A stretch of DNA of 64,000 bases from Trichinella spiralis. Taxonomy: Eukaryota; Nematoda; Enoplea; Trichinellida; Trichinellidae. Within the stretch, counting starts at the first letter, position 1; every line of letters begins with the position of its first letter. Position numbers and translations under genes: made by a program. This document shows, piece by piece, positions 10,504 to 22,106 of the stretch. The notes below the pieces were generated by a model. That model saw only the letters and a list, made by a program, of their open reading frames with translations, was not told where the DNA came from and made no database searches. Location of the stretch: assembly GCA_000181795.3 (NCBI GenBank), contig CM012954.1, positions 3,109,826 to 3,173,825 on the forward strand. The letters are read 5' to 3'.

Positions 10504-12082
10504 TTAACAACAATCTGCCCCGGTCGCAGCGCTTTGTTTCCAAATGTAAAATGGTATACCTTGAAAGGTATAACTTCCTGGAATTGTATTTTTGAATAGC
10601 CCTATCACATCGCTGCTATTCTGAAGCTGAACAGTGCATAAAAATGCGGCACTGTAAAATTCATAAATCGGTATCGTTGCACCGCACAAATATGGGCCTG
10701 GCACTGCGTAGCCAATCACACCCTTGTCCCAATAGCCTTCACTAAGACGTTGGTTGTAAACTAGTTCATTAATTAGATAAATATCCATAAGATAAGCAGG
10801 GTTGTATATATGATGGATGCGTTGCAGGTATGGACATGTAGAACCATCATTTCTAATGGCTACAGCACCAATTACTCCAAGATTTCCTACTGAAGGATCG
10901 CTGTTCAACGCATTAAGCACTGACTGGTTCACAGCCAAATAATTGGATCGAATAGCATTGTTAAAATATCGATGCAAAAGTGCCATGTCAGCTTGTACTA
11001 AATGAATAAAGAAATTTCTATTTGTTTTTAAAATCATATAAATATTGTGAAAATCAATTTATTTATCACAAAAAGAATTTGTAAAATCAAAAAACAAAAT
11101 TTACCTGGTTGAGCTCCACAACCGGGTGCACCAATTACAGTACCTATTTCCACTGGACCTAAAAATAAGTTTTGAAAATAACAAACTGTCTTTACATTCC
11201 AGGTAAAATTTCGTACAGCATAAATTTTGACTGCACACAATATCGTGTGCGGCACAAAAAGTGCACGGCTGACCGTTCAATCCCATAACATAAGGAACTT
11301 GGGTTAGAAGTGCTCTAAACGGAAAGGCGCAAACATGTCCATTTTTACTGATAACTTTCTGACTGTGTGGTAAACTTACTTATACGTGTAGGCACAGACC
11401 GCCAAATAACCCGAAGCACCCGTATTCATTCCTGCACACAAGCCATTCACTGTTGGACAATTTGCTATGGCGCAACCGAGTTTATCCGCTTGGTACCATG
11501 TAAACTGAAATAAGTTTTAAAAATGTAAACTAAAAAATGCATATTTTCTTTCTACCATTACCTGTTTGTAATTGTCGCAAGTAGTTCCTGCAGCGCATGT
11601 GTTCGTATTGTAGTCATAATTCAGCGCTCCCTCATCAAATAAAGTGTTCGCTACACTCTCCGCATTTGGAAGTGGGCCTGGGGTTGGAAAATAGGAATAA
11701 GCTATGCCATACTGCCCAGTTGGTGGTCCTTGATTGCAAACGCAAGTAACAGCCAATTTCTCTGCTTCAGAGGCCATTGCATTATCATACTCAAGCTAAG
11801 TATAAGTATCAAACCAAGTTATACTGGGCAATAAGATAATTTTAAAACCAGCAATAACTTACGGTGCATTCCATATTGCCACTGTTCATATTTCCACGTA
11901 CCAAATTGTGCTGAGAAACAAATGCTCCTGTTGCGTTGATTTTTATAAGTGAACCTTCAAACAATATTATAATACTATTGAAACTTATGACTTTTCAGAA
12001 AATGAAAACAACAATTACCCTGCGACCAGCATAATTTGAAAAGTGATAAACAGATAAATAAAGGCAGCATGTTGAATGGCAT
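10504..12082 (-). CDS. Secreted CAP (SCP/TAPS) protein with three DUF5648-like repeats, copy C
   Basis: Seven exons: 12082-12019, 11954-11863, 11795-11562, 11504-11380, 11314-11217, 11158-11105 and 10997-10504, about 386 aa. It has a signal peptide, then QHNLVRG, TCDNYKQ, FTWYQADKLGCAIANC and YLAVCAYTY (CAP), PCTFC..VCSQNLCC, a GPVEIG linker with Cys, and a final exon with LHRYFNN, IHHIYNP and IYEFYSA repeat units. The C-terminus ends in ADCC, two Cys not present in copies A or B. Promoter-proximal TATAAAG is at 12147-12153 and a polyadenylation signal follows the stop. Exon sizes and intron phases match the other two copies, so this is a tandem duplication. The role is not known; many parasite and free-living nematode CAP proteins are secreted. 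Confidence 0.9.
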
Positions 12083-12146
12083 TTTTACTTGATCAGAGCA
12101 CAGCAACCCGTCTCATGTACAAAGATAAAACTGCTTAGCAGATTTC

Positions 12147-12153
12147 CTTTATA
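12147..12153 (-). promoter_or_regulatory. TATA box of CAP copy C
   Basis: TATAAAG on the minus strand, about 65 bp upstream of the ATG at 12082. An AGATAA GATA-like element lies between it and the start. Confidence 0.5.
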
Positions 12154-13613
12154 TGTATATACATGTGTATCGTCATGTCTGACAATTTGTTACATAAAGG
12201 AAGTCAGCCTTCATAATTATTTATCTAGTGTTCGTGTGAAAAATTGATTCTATTGCTTTTCAGGCATATTGTGTTTGCAATTGTCTATCTTAAATTTTCT
12301 TAATTCCTTTAAACATATATATATATTATGGTTACAAATTGACACAGGAAATTTGTGTTCTATCTTTAAATTTTCAACAGAACCCAAAAACAAAATTTTG
12401 TTAATTAAAAGCAAACGATAAAATGTAACAACCGAATAAGGTAGCATAATCTAAGTTGATATGAAATTGCAATTTTATAAAAATATGCAGTGTAAATTAA
12501 TCACAGTTTATTGTAAGCAACTGCCCAATTAAAAGAATAAAAAATTCTGTAAATTTTGAAAAGCATTATAATTCAGATGAGAATTTGATATAAATTATTT
12601 TGATTGTCAATATGTAAAACAGCTCCATTTAAAGTAATCAATCTGAATGTGAATAAAAAAATTTTTCATTCCTTTTCCAGTGGAATAATACAAACAACGT
12701 GAACATAAATGAGTTGCATTATAGTTAAGAAATAGTTTAGAAAAATTTTTTAAATCTGCTCATTGCAAGCTTTTCTCTAAAGATATAATTGCATGGCATT
12801 TAAAATGTGAATATACTTTCAATGCCTGTTTAGTATCATAGTTACTGATGTCAGAAATTGCATTGTAAAATATGATTATTTGAAGTACTTATTTAAATGA
12901 ACGTGGTTGCACAATCACACAAAAAAATTGCCTCCTAAAATACTAAAATGTTCATCAACAGTTATTAAAGTGATATCATCAAAACCATTCAACATACCAA
13001 CAAATGGAACAAATAATTTAAACTTCGCAAAAAATTTTCTTTCGTGATTTTTTCAAACATTAAAACAATTATATATTCATTTTAAAATGAACTGTTGTTA
13101 GAAAGAAATACAATATTAGCAATATACATTAATTACACATGAATTTATAAGTACCAATTAATAATATGCATCGACTTATTAAACTGTCTATAAATTGGAT
13201 ATAAATTTATTAATTTGTGCTGCCAAATTCAAGCATCTTCTAAGCAATAATTCAAGCTAAACGATTCTTTAGAGATATTTCAAACTGAAAAGATACAACA
13301 AATCATAACAGAAAATAATAATCAAATAAATTGCAATTTCATCTGTATATCATTTTCACGCCATAACACAGGCCAATTCAAAATGGATTCAGATAAGAAT
13401 AGAAAAGTAAAAATTTAAAAATTTCTATCAAACAATAGCTTTGTTCAAATTTGTTGAACAACTTTGTCATATTTCAATGCAGACGTGTGATCTGCACGTG
13501 GATTAAATGAAGAAAATAAACAGCTGTTGCGATAATATTGTAAGATTAAAATAGAAGAAAGTCAAACATGGTAAAAGGGAAATAAATTCTTCTGAAGATT
13601 ATAAATTGGCCAT
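12154..13613. other. AT-rich intergenic region
   Basis: About 1.46 kb between the CAP array and the BABAM2 stop codon. It is A-rich on the plus strand with many short A/T runs. No ORF with coding character, repeat unit or RNA gene was recognised. Confidence 0.6.
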
Positions 13614-16018
13614 TCAGCCAGACTTTGCTTCTTCCTCCTGTACATTGGTAGCATCCTCTTCAGCTGGATTTTCATTCTCTTCTTTCAGCTGTTCTTCGTT
13701 CTCCTTAGCCTGATCCTTTTCCTTCTGTAAACATTCATCAAGCTTCTGCTTCACGGAAGACATCGACTTTCTCACTTCAACCCTTTTGAAACAAAGAATT
13801 TGCAACAAACACAATGTAAAAATAATCAAAATTTGAAATGCTTACAAAAATGCATCTAGAAGGCCCTGGGGTGTTAAATTGTCCAAGATGTGAAACTTAA
13901 ATTCAAACAACACTTCCTCAGATGTACTTGGCAAAGTGAGAACGGATGGTACCAATTTATAAACTATTGGGGCTTGGATAATATCCGAAGGCAGTTTCAC
14001 TATTGAAAAGCGAACATGAAATAGAGTCAGTTGTCATGAAGCAAATTTCAATACCTTGAACACAAAATGTGAACTCTTCCAAAGTTGCGCAAAATGAAAA
14101 ACTGTAGAACATTTCCTCATCGGCAGTTACGTTCAAACTGAAATAAATTAAAATTACAAGGAAAAAAAGAAAAAAAAATCGTTCATACAATCTGTTGCTC
14201 TCTTTCAGCATGCGAATAAATTCTTCACGATATTCCCACTGATTTTCAGCTCTCACCAACTATAAAATATGCGTTGAAAAACCAACAAAATAAACAACAA
14301 ATATACGAATGAATGCATGGCTGATTGCAATTCTTACGAAATTCTTCAAGTCATCTTTAACTACCGACACATACTCTCCAATGAAGCAATTCATTGGAGG
14401 CAATTTGTAAGATGAAACATTTGCATATCTAAATTGAAAAGATTTCAGAAATGAAATTTCAAACAGAAAAAAGAAACAGATCAAACAAATGCCTACTTTC
14501 TTATGGCATCAGGACAGAGCAGTTGATATGAATATATTTCTGAACAGTATTCGATGAAGCTGAGAAACAAATAAGCGCACGTCGGCTGACCATCCTTAAA
14601 TAGAAACTTTCAACCATCGTATGCATATTATTACAGTGTGAAAGCGTTTTCAGCATCTGTTTGTTTACATTTGTTAAAATTTCTGGCAAGCAAAACAACT
14701 GTTCCAAGTCAATTCGAATGATGCAAGTCAAATAGCCCCCTCTTCCCAAAAATGCCAAAATATCTTCATATTTGCTCAGCTCCAACGAGTTCAAATGCAG
14801 ACGAATTATACTGTTCGAATAACAATTGTAAAGATGAAAATCTTGATACTTCATGAACAATTCGAGAAACAAATCTAAGAGGCAGTTGGGATTCGAAATA
14901 TCCCATTTCGTGTATGCCTAAAATGATGATGAAAAAAAGATAAGAAAATTCTTTTCATACAAAAGCATACTTCTATCATTTCAACATCTGGAATGAAGTT
15001 TTCCTCATTAAAGTAAAATTCAGGCGGCAGCAGCTGGTGTGACCATTGGAATACCACGTAACCTGAAAATCACAAATGTAGCAAATTTCGAATATTATAT
15101 GAAAAGCTACATCACAACATTTGTATTTGAAAATGACAACAATCATGTAAATAGGTGTAAACAGCATTTACAATCAAATTCCATTGACATGCACCATCAA
15201 ATTCGTGATAAAAATTAATTCACATCAGTCTACAATTTCAGTTTTACAATAATAATACTTCAAAAAAACGCGCAATGTGTTATATAAAATCAGATAATTC
15301 ACAATGTCTTAATTGTTCATGTTCATTTATGGAAGTTAAACTCTTGCATCCTAGACAAATATAATTTTCCATATAACAAAATTAAAAAAAAACATTTAAA
15401 CTAGTAATTATAAGAAGAAATAAGTTATACGATAAAAGAAAACAGGATGCTTAACAGAAATGCAATAAAACATTGCAACAATTATTCAATCTTGTTGTAA
15501 AAGCATTGAAACTTTCAAACATATCGAAATTTGAACTCGCATATGTAAATTACAAATTGGTAGCAACAATTTTCTATACACGCTAAAATCCTTACGAAAA
15601 AGCATTAACAATAAACAATAAACGGATAAATTATGAAACAATCTACACAACAGCAAAATACGTTTTCACTTAAAAATTCAATCTTACACGAAAATTCAAA
15701 GTCTCCAAAATTGATGAATATTCGAAAACGATCACCTAACGGCACATTTTTCAATTGCTGTGAAACGAACGAACTCGCCCTGAAAGTAGCAATAATAATT
15801 ATTCATTCAAATAAAATAACTGCCCAAACCACATACCCAGATTGAATTTTACAAATATTGGCTTTAAAACAGCCAAAAAACGGAAAGTCCAAGAAATGCT
15901 TCACCGGCGTCTTCAACCAATCGACCAAACATCGAACCGACGAATCGTTATAGCTTTTATAACAAAAGGTTTCTTGACTTGTATTTTTATCTGATGATGA
16001 TTCCAAATTACGCGTCAT
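13614..16018 (-). CDS. BABAM2: BABAM2 (BRE/BRCC45), BRISC and BRCA1-A complex scaffold
   Basis: Scaffold of the K63-specific deubiquitinase complexes BRISC and BRCA1-A. Ten exons: 16018-15837, 15779-15688, 15062-14971, 14917-14669, 14594-14497, 14428-14338, 14259-14189, 14137-14055, 13999-13846 and 13782-13614, about 426 aa; human is 383. The first UEV-like domain is recognisable from GDRFRIFINF, LLPPEFYF, FIPDVEM and the segment YTKWDISNPNCLLDL, matching human ASWNPSNPECLLL. The second UEV-like half includes FIGEYVSVVKDDLKNF and EEFTFCV. Exon 4 is ended at 14669 because that donor keeps phase with DGQPTCAY of exon 5. The C-terminus is an acidic Glu-rich tail of about 40 residues (EEQLKEENENPAEED), an extension relative to human. 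Divergence is high, but the order of motifs is convincing. Confidence 0.85.
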
Positions 16019-17336
16019 GATAATATGGCCAGCTGAAAATTACAGAAGATTTATGGCAGACATTCATTAGAAGTTAATTTTAAAAACACTAAAAAGAGAT
16101 TCCTCTTCTTGCCTGTTTCGATGCTTAATGAATTCAATATGTACGCATCAGTTTAATGTTTAATGCATAAATTTATTATTCAGTGATGCAAACATAACCA
16201 AACGCACGATAAGTTAAATCTGTCTGTACATACAAAGTAAAAATTACGAATTACTGTATATAAGCACCTGAGTATTTTTTACTATATATTTTAGAAATTA
16301 TTTTATTAAAAATTAAATGTTGAATAGCAGTAAGTTTTGATAATAAATTATATTGTAAACTATATTATATATTTTTATACTGGTTTTCCTAAAAATATTG
16401 AGTTTTTTCAAGTTACTAACGAAATCACTATTTGTAGTGTAAAATAGAAGTATGTCATTTATATTGTAAAAAGTCCGTAACATTGTTGTGCATGCAATTC
16501 ATGCAGCGATTGCATTCAATTAGCATTTATCTACACATTACGTGAAGTCATATCAAAAGCATATACATATGTATGCGAGATTTATTTTTCTTCGTCGCAG
16601 CTGTCACTTGTGCTAGCTATTACGCCGCGACATATGACGTTGTGTTACTAAGATTTTAGCTTTTCTCGATGTTAAATGAATCAAACGAGACTAAATTTGA
16701 AGTTGTATTACACTTTTATATGTAAATTATTATTCAGGTAAGAACTTCATTAAGTAAAATGATTAATATTTAGAAGGAATTTCAGTTTTATATCTAAAAT
16801 GGTAATTACCGAATAATTTATATTTTATAAATTAAAGTTTTTATTTATTATATGTTCTCAGTAATTTGAAGATGTAAAAGTTATCATGGGATACACTTAC
16901 AATGTGTCCATAAAAATATTTTTGTCAAATACTTTGTTGGAATATGAATTACTTTTCATGAAATTCGTTTCAACTAAAGTTTCTGCTTAACAAATTCATT
17001 AGTGCAAGAACTATTATATAATAAACTGAATTAAATGTTTGACAATATAAAAATTGCACTTTGTTTTATCTTTTATCAGTATGTATCAGTTTGAACAACT
17101 GAATAAATGAGCATTAATAACGATCATGTTAAGCGATGCTGTACGGATCATTTTTACAGAGAAAGTTACTGTAACGATGATCAGGAATGAAATTGTTTCT
17201 TTCTATGATATTACTGTAATTTATCTTTTTTTAAATAGATTTATAGTAGTTTTCCGCGACGTGACTTTAAAGAAAGACAAATGGCATGGCATGCTTTTTC
17301 TTGGAATACAAATTTAAGATTTTTCAGGTAAAATAG
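16019..17336. other. Divergent promoter region BABAM2 / ACTMAP
   Basis: 1.3 kb between two divergently transcribed starts. Apart from a small GC-richer island at about 16580-16640, it is very AT-rich. A 63-codon plus ORF at 17126-17317 ends just before the ACTMAP ATG and is probably 5' UTR or chance. Confidence 0.5.
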
Positions 17337-18145
17337 ATGGATTTGAAAGAAACACATTCGAAAACTTTTCACTGGATAATTGATTATTTCTCAAATCGGC
17401 AGGTGACAGATTTTCATATTCTTCGTCCTGTGATGCCAAGCTTACAATGTGGTCCACAGTAATGACTACTGTTGTATCACTGTGCTGTATCATTTCATCA
17501 AACTTTAATTTATTTAGATGCGGCATCGTTGCATTGTACATGGCATCGAAAACTTTGAAATTGACAGGCGCCAATTCAGTAGACCAGCTGATGATCAAAG
17601 CAACTTCAATGGGTATATCGAAGAATGGCGAAATGTTCTCAGGTATATACATTTTGACTGAGACTTGTGTAGTGTGATGTAATTTTGAAAATTGCCCTAC
17701 TTTTATAATGTTAACTTTAGCACGCTGGTTAGCGCAGTTAGCCGAAAAAGCCTTCAATTGTTCCGCTCAAGTTCACGACATGTCGAAGCTCAGTTTTCAG
17801 CAGTTGAAGAAATGGATTAAAGGCAGTTATGGCTTACTTGTGCCGTACGACAGCGATAAAAATTCATCACCTTGCATGAATGAGGGTCGCAATGCTCACT
17901 GGTGTTTTCTGCTCGGTTTTCTCGTCGTTAAATGTGATATTCCATCCGAAGATGGTAATCATGTTTTGGCACTCCAAGGAAAAAGCAAATATGTTGGTGT
18001 GTGGAATTTTGAAAAACTGAAAGCTAGTAACCTGAATCTTCGCCAAATTGACCAACGATATCGAGGATACTGTATTATTCCCGAAGGTGGAATGGAAGTT
18101 GGCCTTCGTGGAAAACTGATTGTTTTAACCAAAACTGAGACGTGA
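17337..18145 (+). CDS. ACTMAP: ACTMAP, actin maturation protease (C19orf54 family)
   Basis: Cysteine protease family that removes the N-acetylated first residue of immature actin. Three exons: 17337-17458, 17518-17642 and 17721-18145, giving 223 aa; human is about 350 aa, with a Pro-rich N-terminus missing here. The catalytic Cys motif is split by intron 1 and reads LQCGPQCGIVALYMA after splicing. NGEMFSARWLAQLA spans intron 2. The last exon has LLVPYDSDKN, then NAHWCFLLGF (candidate catalytic His), then ALQGKSKY and WNFEKLKASNLNL. The ATG at 17337 directly follows an in-frame stop, so the start is clear. It is transcribed divergently from BABAM2 and converges on PPP1R21, with 80 bp between the stop codons. 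Confidence 0.92.
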
Positions 18146-18214
18146 GTGAATCTGTGAAACATTTATAAAAGATATTTTCAAATTCAGTAAGTAATAATCT
18201 TTTGCAATGTATGA

Positions 18215-18220
18215 AATAAA
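18215..18220 (+). terminator. Polyadenylation signal AATAAA of ACTMAP
   Basis: AATAAA on the plus strand 70 bp after the ACTMAP stop and only 6 bp before the last codon of PPP1R21 on the other strand. Cleavage 10-30 nt further would place the ACTMAP mRNA end inside the PPP1R21 last coding exon. Confidence 0.55.
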
Positions 18221-18225
18221 TTGTC

Positions 18226-18566
18226 TCATTTCTTCTTTCCACGTCGAAGTATCTCAATTTCATCTGCCTGAGCAGTCAGACGCAGGTTCATTTGTGCCAT
18301 GTGCTCGCTCAAAGAGCTGAGTTGGCCTTCATATCCCAGTCTGGTTGTTTCCAATTCATCCTGAACAGAAAACAAAGAACAATATTCATATTTTTCTCAT
18401 TATTCTGTTTACCATAAGATGTGCCATTTGACCCTTCATTGCCTTCACTGTATCGTCCAGAGCCAACTTTTGTGCACTAAGCGCGTGCAAAGTGCTTATC
18501 AAATTTCGGCACTATATAAGCAAAGAAAGAGAAAATAAATGATTTAATTGATAACATTTATAAGAG

Positions 18567-18611
<45 letters not shown>

Positions 18612-21099
18612 TATTCACCTTCTACAAGCGATACTTACCTCTCGGTGAAAATAAGTTGCTTTGCTCTCCGCAGTGTGAGTACTGGCAAGCAAATTGTCAA
18701 TTTGTGATTGATAGCTTTTTCGAATCAAATCATAATCATTGCATATTTCTGTTTTGTCAGCTGATGAATGTAACATTAACTTTGTTCGTAGTAATTCATT
18801 TTCCGATTTTAGACAAACGTTTTCATTTTGAATTTCCAACATATTTTCTCTTAACGCACTCATCTGAACAGAAAAAAAACATTAGAAAAATGCTTGTTTT
18901 TCTGTTGAATATAAACTGCGCAATAACCTCGCTGAATATCATCTGGTCACTTTCACTATCCAAAAATGGTGTATCACTACTTAACAAATCTAAAGCCATC
19001 TATAAATGATATACATTTATGCAATTATGATGCTGAAAAGTTTGCCATCTATCTACAGCTTTGTCTTATACTTTGTCAGTTACACGTGAATTGTTCAACT
19101 CGATGGCAGGAGTAAATTCTCTCTGCTCTATTCCGCTGTCCTGAACGGCTGCCTGCTTTTCGACCAGTAATGTTTTCAAGCTGTTCAGAACGGACAGCAT
19201 CTAAAGAATTGATTAAAAAAAAGTTTTCTGTAACTCTGTTTCAATAATGCTATTCTTACACGCTGTGATGCGTCGTAAATCAAATCCAACGAACTGAGCA
19301 CTTTCACGTTGGATCCTAAAGATGTTGAATTCAAATGTTGCAAATTTTTCTCATGCTCCACTTTCGTACTGTAAGACTGTTGTAATACTGAAGTAGAGAA
19401 GAAAGTAATTTGAAATAACAAAAATGAAAACAACAACCAACATTATTTACAATTTGCCGATTGAATTAGCCGTTGCAAAAGTGACACTGCTGTATGAAAA
19501 CAACTGTTGGAAGCAAGTTCATCGTCAACAATTAACCTGAGCAGTTGCTGAGCGCTGTCGAAATATTGGTCCAGTCGTTCAGCGACGTTTTCATTAGCTA
19601 ATCGAAGTTCATCATTACACCAATCGGCTGTGCATTCGTTTAAAATACTATATAAATAAAATATATTTACAATTAAGAGATAAAATTTCCACTGCTCATT
19701 TACCAACGAGCCATAATCCTTGTATGATTGAGAAAATCTGAATAATCACGCAGAATGCTGATTATTGGTTCGAAATGGATCCTCTGCTAAAATTGAACAA
19801 TCAACAGAACTTTTTATTGAAGATTTTTTTTAAAAAAACACATACCAAACTATTAGTATTCAAAGGTGGTTCAACTGCTTTGAGTCTAGCAACTTCGAGT
19901 AATCGTTGACAGATTGGGCGCCCTTTCAAGCATACAGTAACCAACTATATAAATCAGAGCATATGTTGTTTCAAAAGTGTATGTTCGGTAATTTTCTAGA
20001 TTACTTCCTGACTGAGATTACAATTTTTGGCAAGAAAACGACTTCGAGATTCGTAACATGTAAATAAATCCGAATGCGCACTAGCCAAGTCTTTTAGCGC
20101 GTTGAACATTTCAACAAGTGCTGTGGGAAAATTTTCTAAATAAAAATGGACAAGTACAGAAATTCAAATTTGAAATTATTACCAGAGTCTGCTTTGGAAT
20201 TGCCATTTTTTTCACCGGTAGAACAATTAGAGGAACTATAAAAATGCAAACAATTTGTTAGAGCAAACTTTCTTTGTTCACTGTACAACATTTACATTGA
20301 AGCTAAATTTGAACCATCTTCTTTAAGCTCGGTAACAATAATGCTTTTTTGTTGTTCAACAGATTTTTGCGTCGCTGCCAGGCGCGTTTCGTGTACAATG
20401 GCCAATTCATTTTGATATAATTCAGCCTGACGTTGAATGGAATTCAATTTTTCTGACAAACCGTAAAGTTCGTGCTCATGAACATCTTCCAGTTCGTGAA
20501 TCTGTAGAAAAACGTGACCAAGAAATCATTATTAAAATGGAAAATCAAAAATGAACACCAACAAGCTCTACCTTGCGATGCAACTGTTCATTTTCGACAA
20601 GCTTGCAGCGAAGTTCTTCTTCAAGAACTTGAGTTCGCTGTTCCAAATACCACGCGTCGCTGGTGACAGATTTGGCTTGGTTTGTCTTCTGACGAAAGCT
20701 GGCCCGAATCTTCAACAGTCCAGACGTGGGTACGGTATTGCCGAACTCATTTTGCAACCGTTCAATTCGTTTGATCAGATGCGAATTGTTCAACTTTAAA
20801 CTACTCAATTCGGATTCCAGTTGAAAAATTTGAGCATCTTTTGCATGCAATTTTTGCTACAAAATTTCGTTACAGTGTTGAAATTTTTTCTGATAATCAT
20901 GCATACCATCACTTCGGAAAATTTCACTTCCCCATCAACAACTGCTTGCTTTAATATTGGAACTTGAGCGCGCAGCTGAAATGAAATTATATTAACTTCA
21001 ACTTAAAAACAACAACGCAAGCCGGCTAACTTTCATATATTCTTCGGCAACTCTTTTATAATTTCCTTGCAATGTTTCAGCAGCAACTTCAGTCGACAT
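18226..21099 (-). CDS. PPP1R21: PPP1R21 (KLRAQ-motif protein, FERRY complex subunit)
   Basis: Coiled-coil endosomal protein; in mammals a PP1-binding subunit of the Rab5 effector FERRY complex that links mRNAs to early endosomes. Fifteen exons: 21099-21031, 20975-20907, 20856-20572, 20501-20296, 20235-20183, 20135-20005, 19944-19846, 19786-19704, 19647-19451, 19387-19260, 19200-19072, 18999-18928, 18863-18639, 18511-18413 and 18360-18226, about 659 aa (human about 780). The N-terminus LQGNYKRVAEEYMK-LRAQ carries the name-giving motif across intron 1. The C-terminus TTRLGYEGQLSSLSEHM matches the human end closely. Between them are long heptad-rich segments. The exon 11 donor could be 12 bp earlier (GTAACT after NSR) without changing frame. 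The final LRRGKK is a basic tail. Confidence 0.92.
18569..18608. repeat. (AT)n microsatellite in a PPP1R21 intron
   Basis: About 20 AT units between exons 13 and 14 of PPP1R21. Confidence 0.9.
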
Positions 21100-22106
21100 G
21101 ATGAGAAAAATATCACAGTTGCTCAAATCATGTCTGAAAGCACTCGTGTTTGCCTCTTTTGTTTTTACATTGAAAATTATATTTATATTGTGAAAAGTTT
21201 TCTTCACTTTTAAATAAAATAAAATAAACTAGGCAATTTACCTTGAACATATATTGCAATATTTTGTTAAAAGTATGAACCTACCAAGTGAAGTTTTATT
21301 TATTCAAACAAGTTTTTATAGTTTATTGAACAATAAACCATAAAATTCTATTCACGACTACAATTAACCACACAACCAGACCATGAACAAAGAAGGACAA
21401 ATGATATAAAAATTGCTCTTGTTTCTGCATACTGTAAATTTAAAATAAATGCAAGGTTAACTTTCAAAAATTACTAGTTTAATGCTTTTTGTTTTGGGGA
21501 ATTGAAAAATATCAACTTTCATAGTATCCGTATTGTTACGTCAAAATATTTAATATGGCAGTAATGATAAATTAAAAATTTATTATCAAGCAACTTTTCA
21601 CTTTTCAGATCCTCTCAGAACAAAATTATATTTGTAATTTAACTAAATTTTCTAACAAAAAGCAATTTTTTAATTAATTAATGTAAATTATAAATTGTTA
21701 AATCTTGATTTGCTGTTTACTGTAATCTGCGAATGTTTTGAAACGACTGTAAATTTTTGCCAACTGTTTCGAACGTTTTCATACTATTGCCAAAGCTGCA
21801 TTCAGCTTTTACATTTGCAGAATGAGAAATGAGCAATGGAATATCAAATGGAAGTATTCCAAAAGAATAACAAATTCAGGTAAGCATAATATTTAAATTT
21901 ACTAATGACTGTTGCCTGCGTGGGTGAAAACACTGGTCAGAAAGGGAGAGAAAGTCATCACGTCTTTTTATTGCTTGTAATTTCATCCTGAAATCAGAAG
22001 AAGATGCACCGCGCCGAAATTGTTTCAAAAAGGAAATTCTGATATAGAAATGGAACGGCGTGTGGAAGAAATTAACAAAACCAAATAAAGGCCGGTTCGA
22101 TTTATA
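21100..22106. other. Spacer between PPP1R21 and the four-TM gene
   Basis: About 1 kb, AT-rich, holding the PPP1R21 promoter and the 3' UTR of the four-TM gene. No coding sequence, structured RNA or repeat recognised. Confidence 0.55.

Noticed and set aside
17314-17757. 147-codon minus-strand ORF
   Set aside because: Antisense to ACTMAP exons 1-2, which are supported by homology and splice phase on the plus strand; it even crosses their introns.
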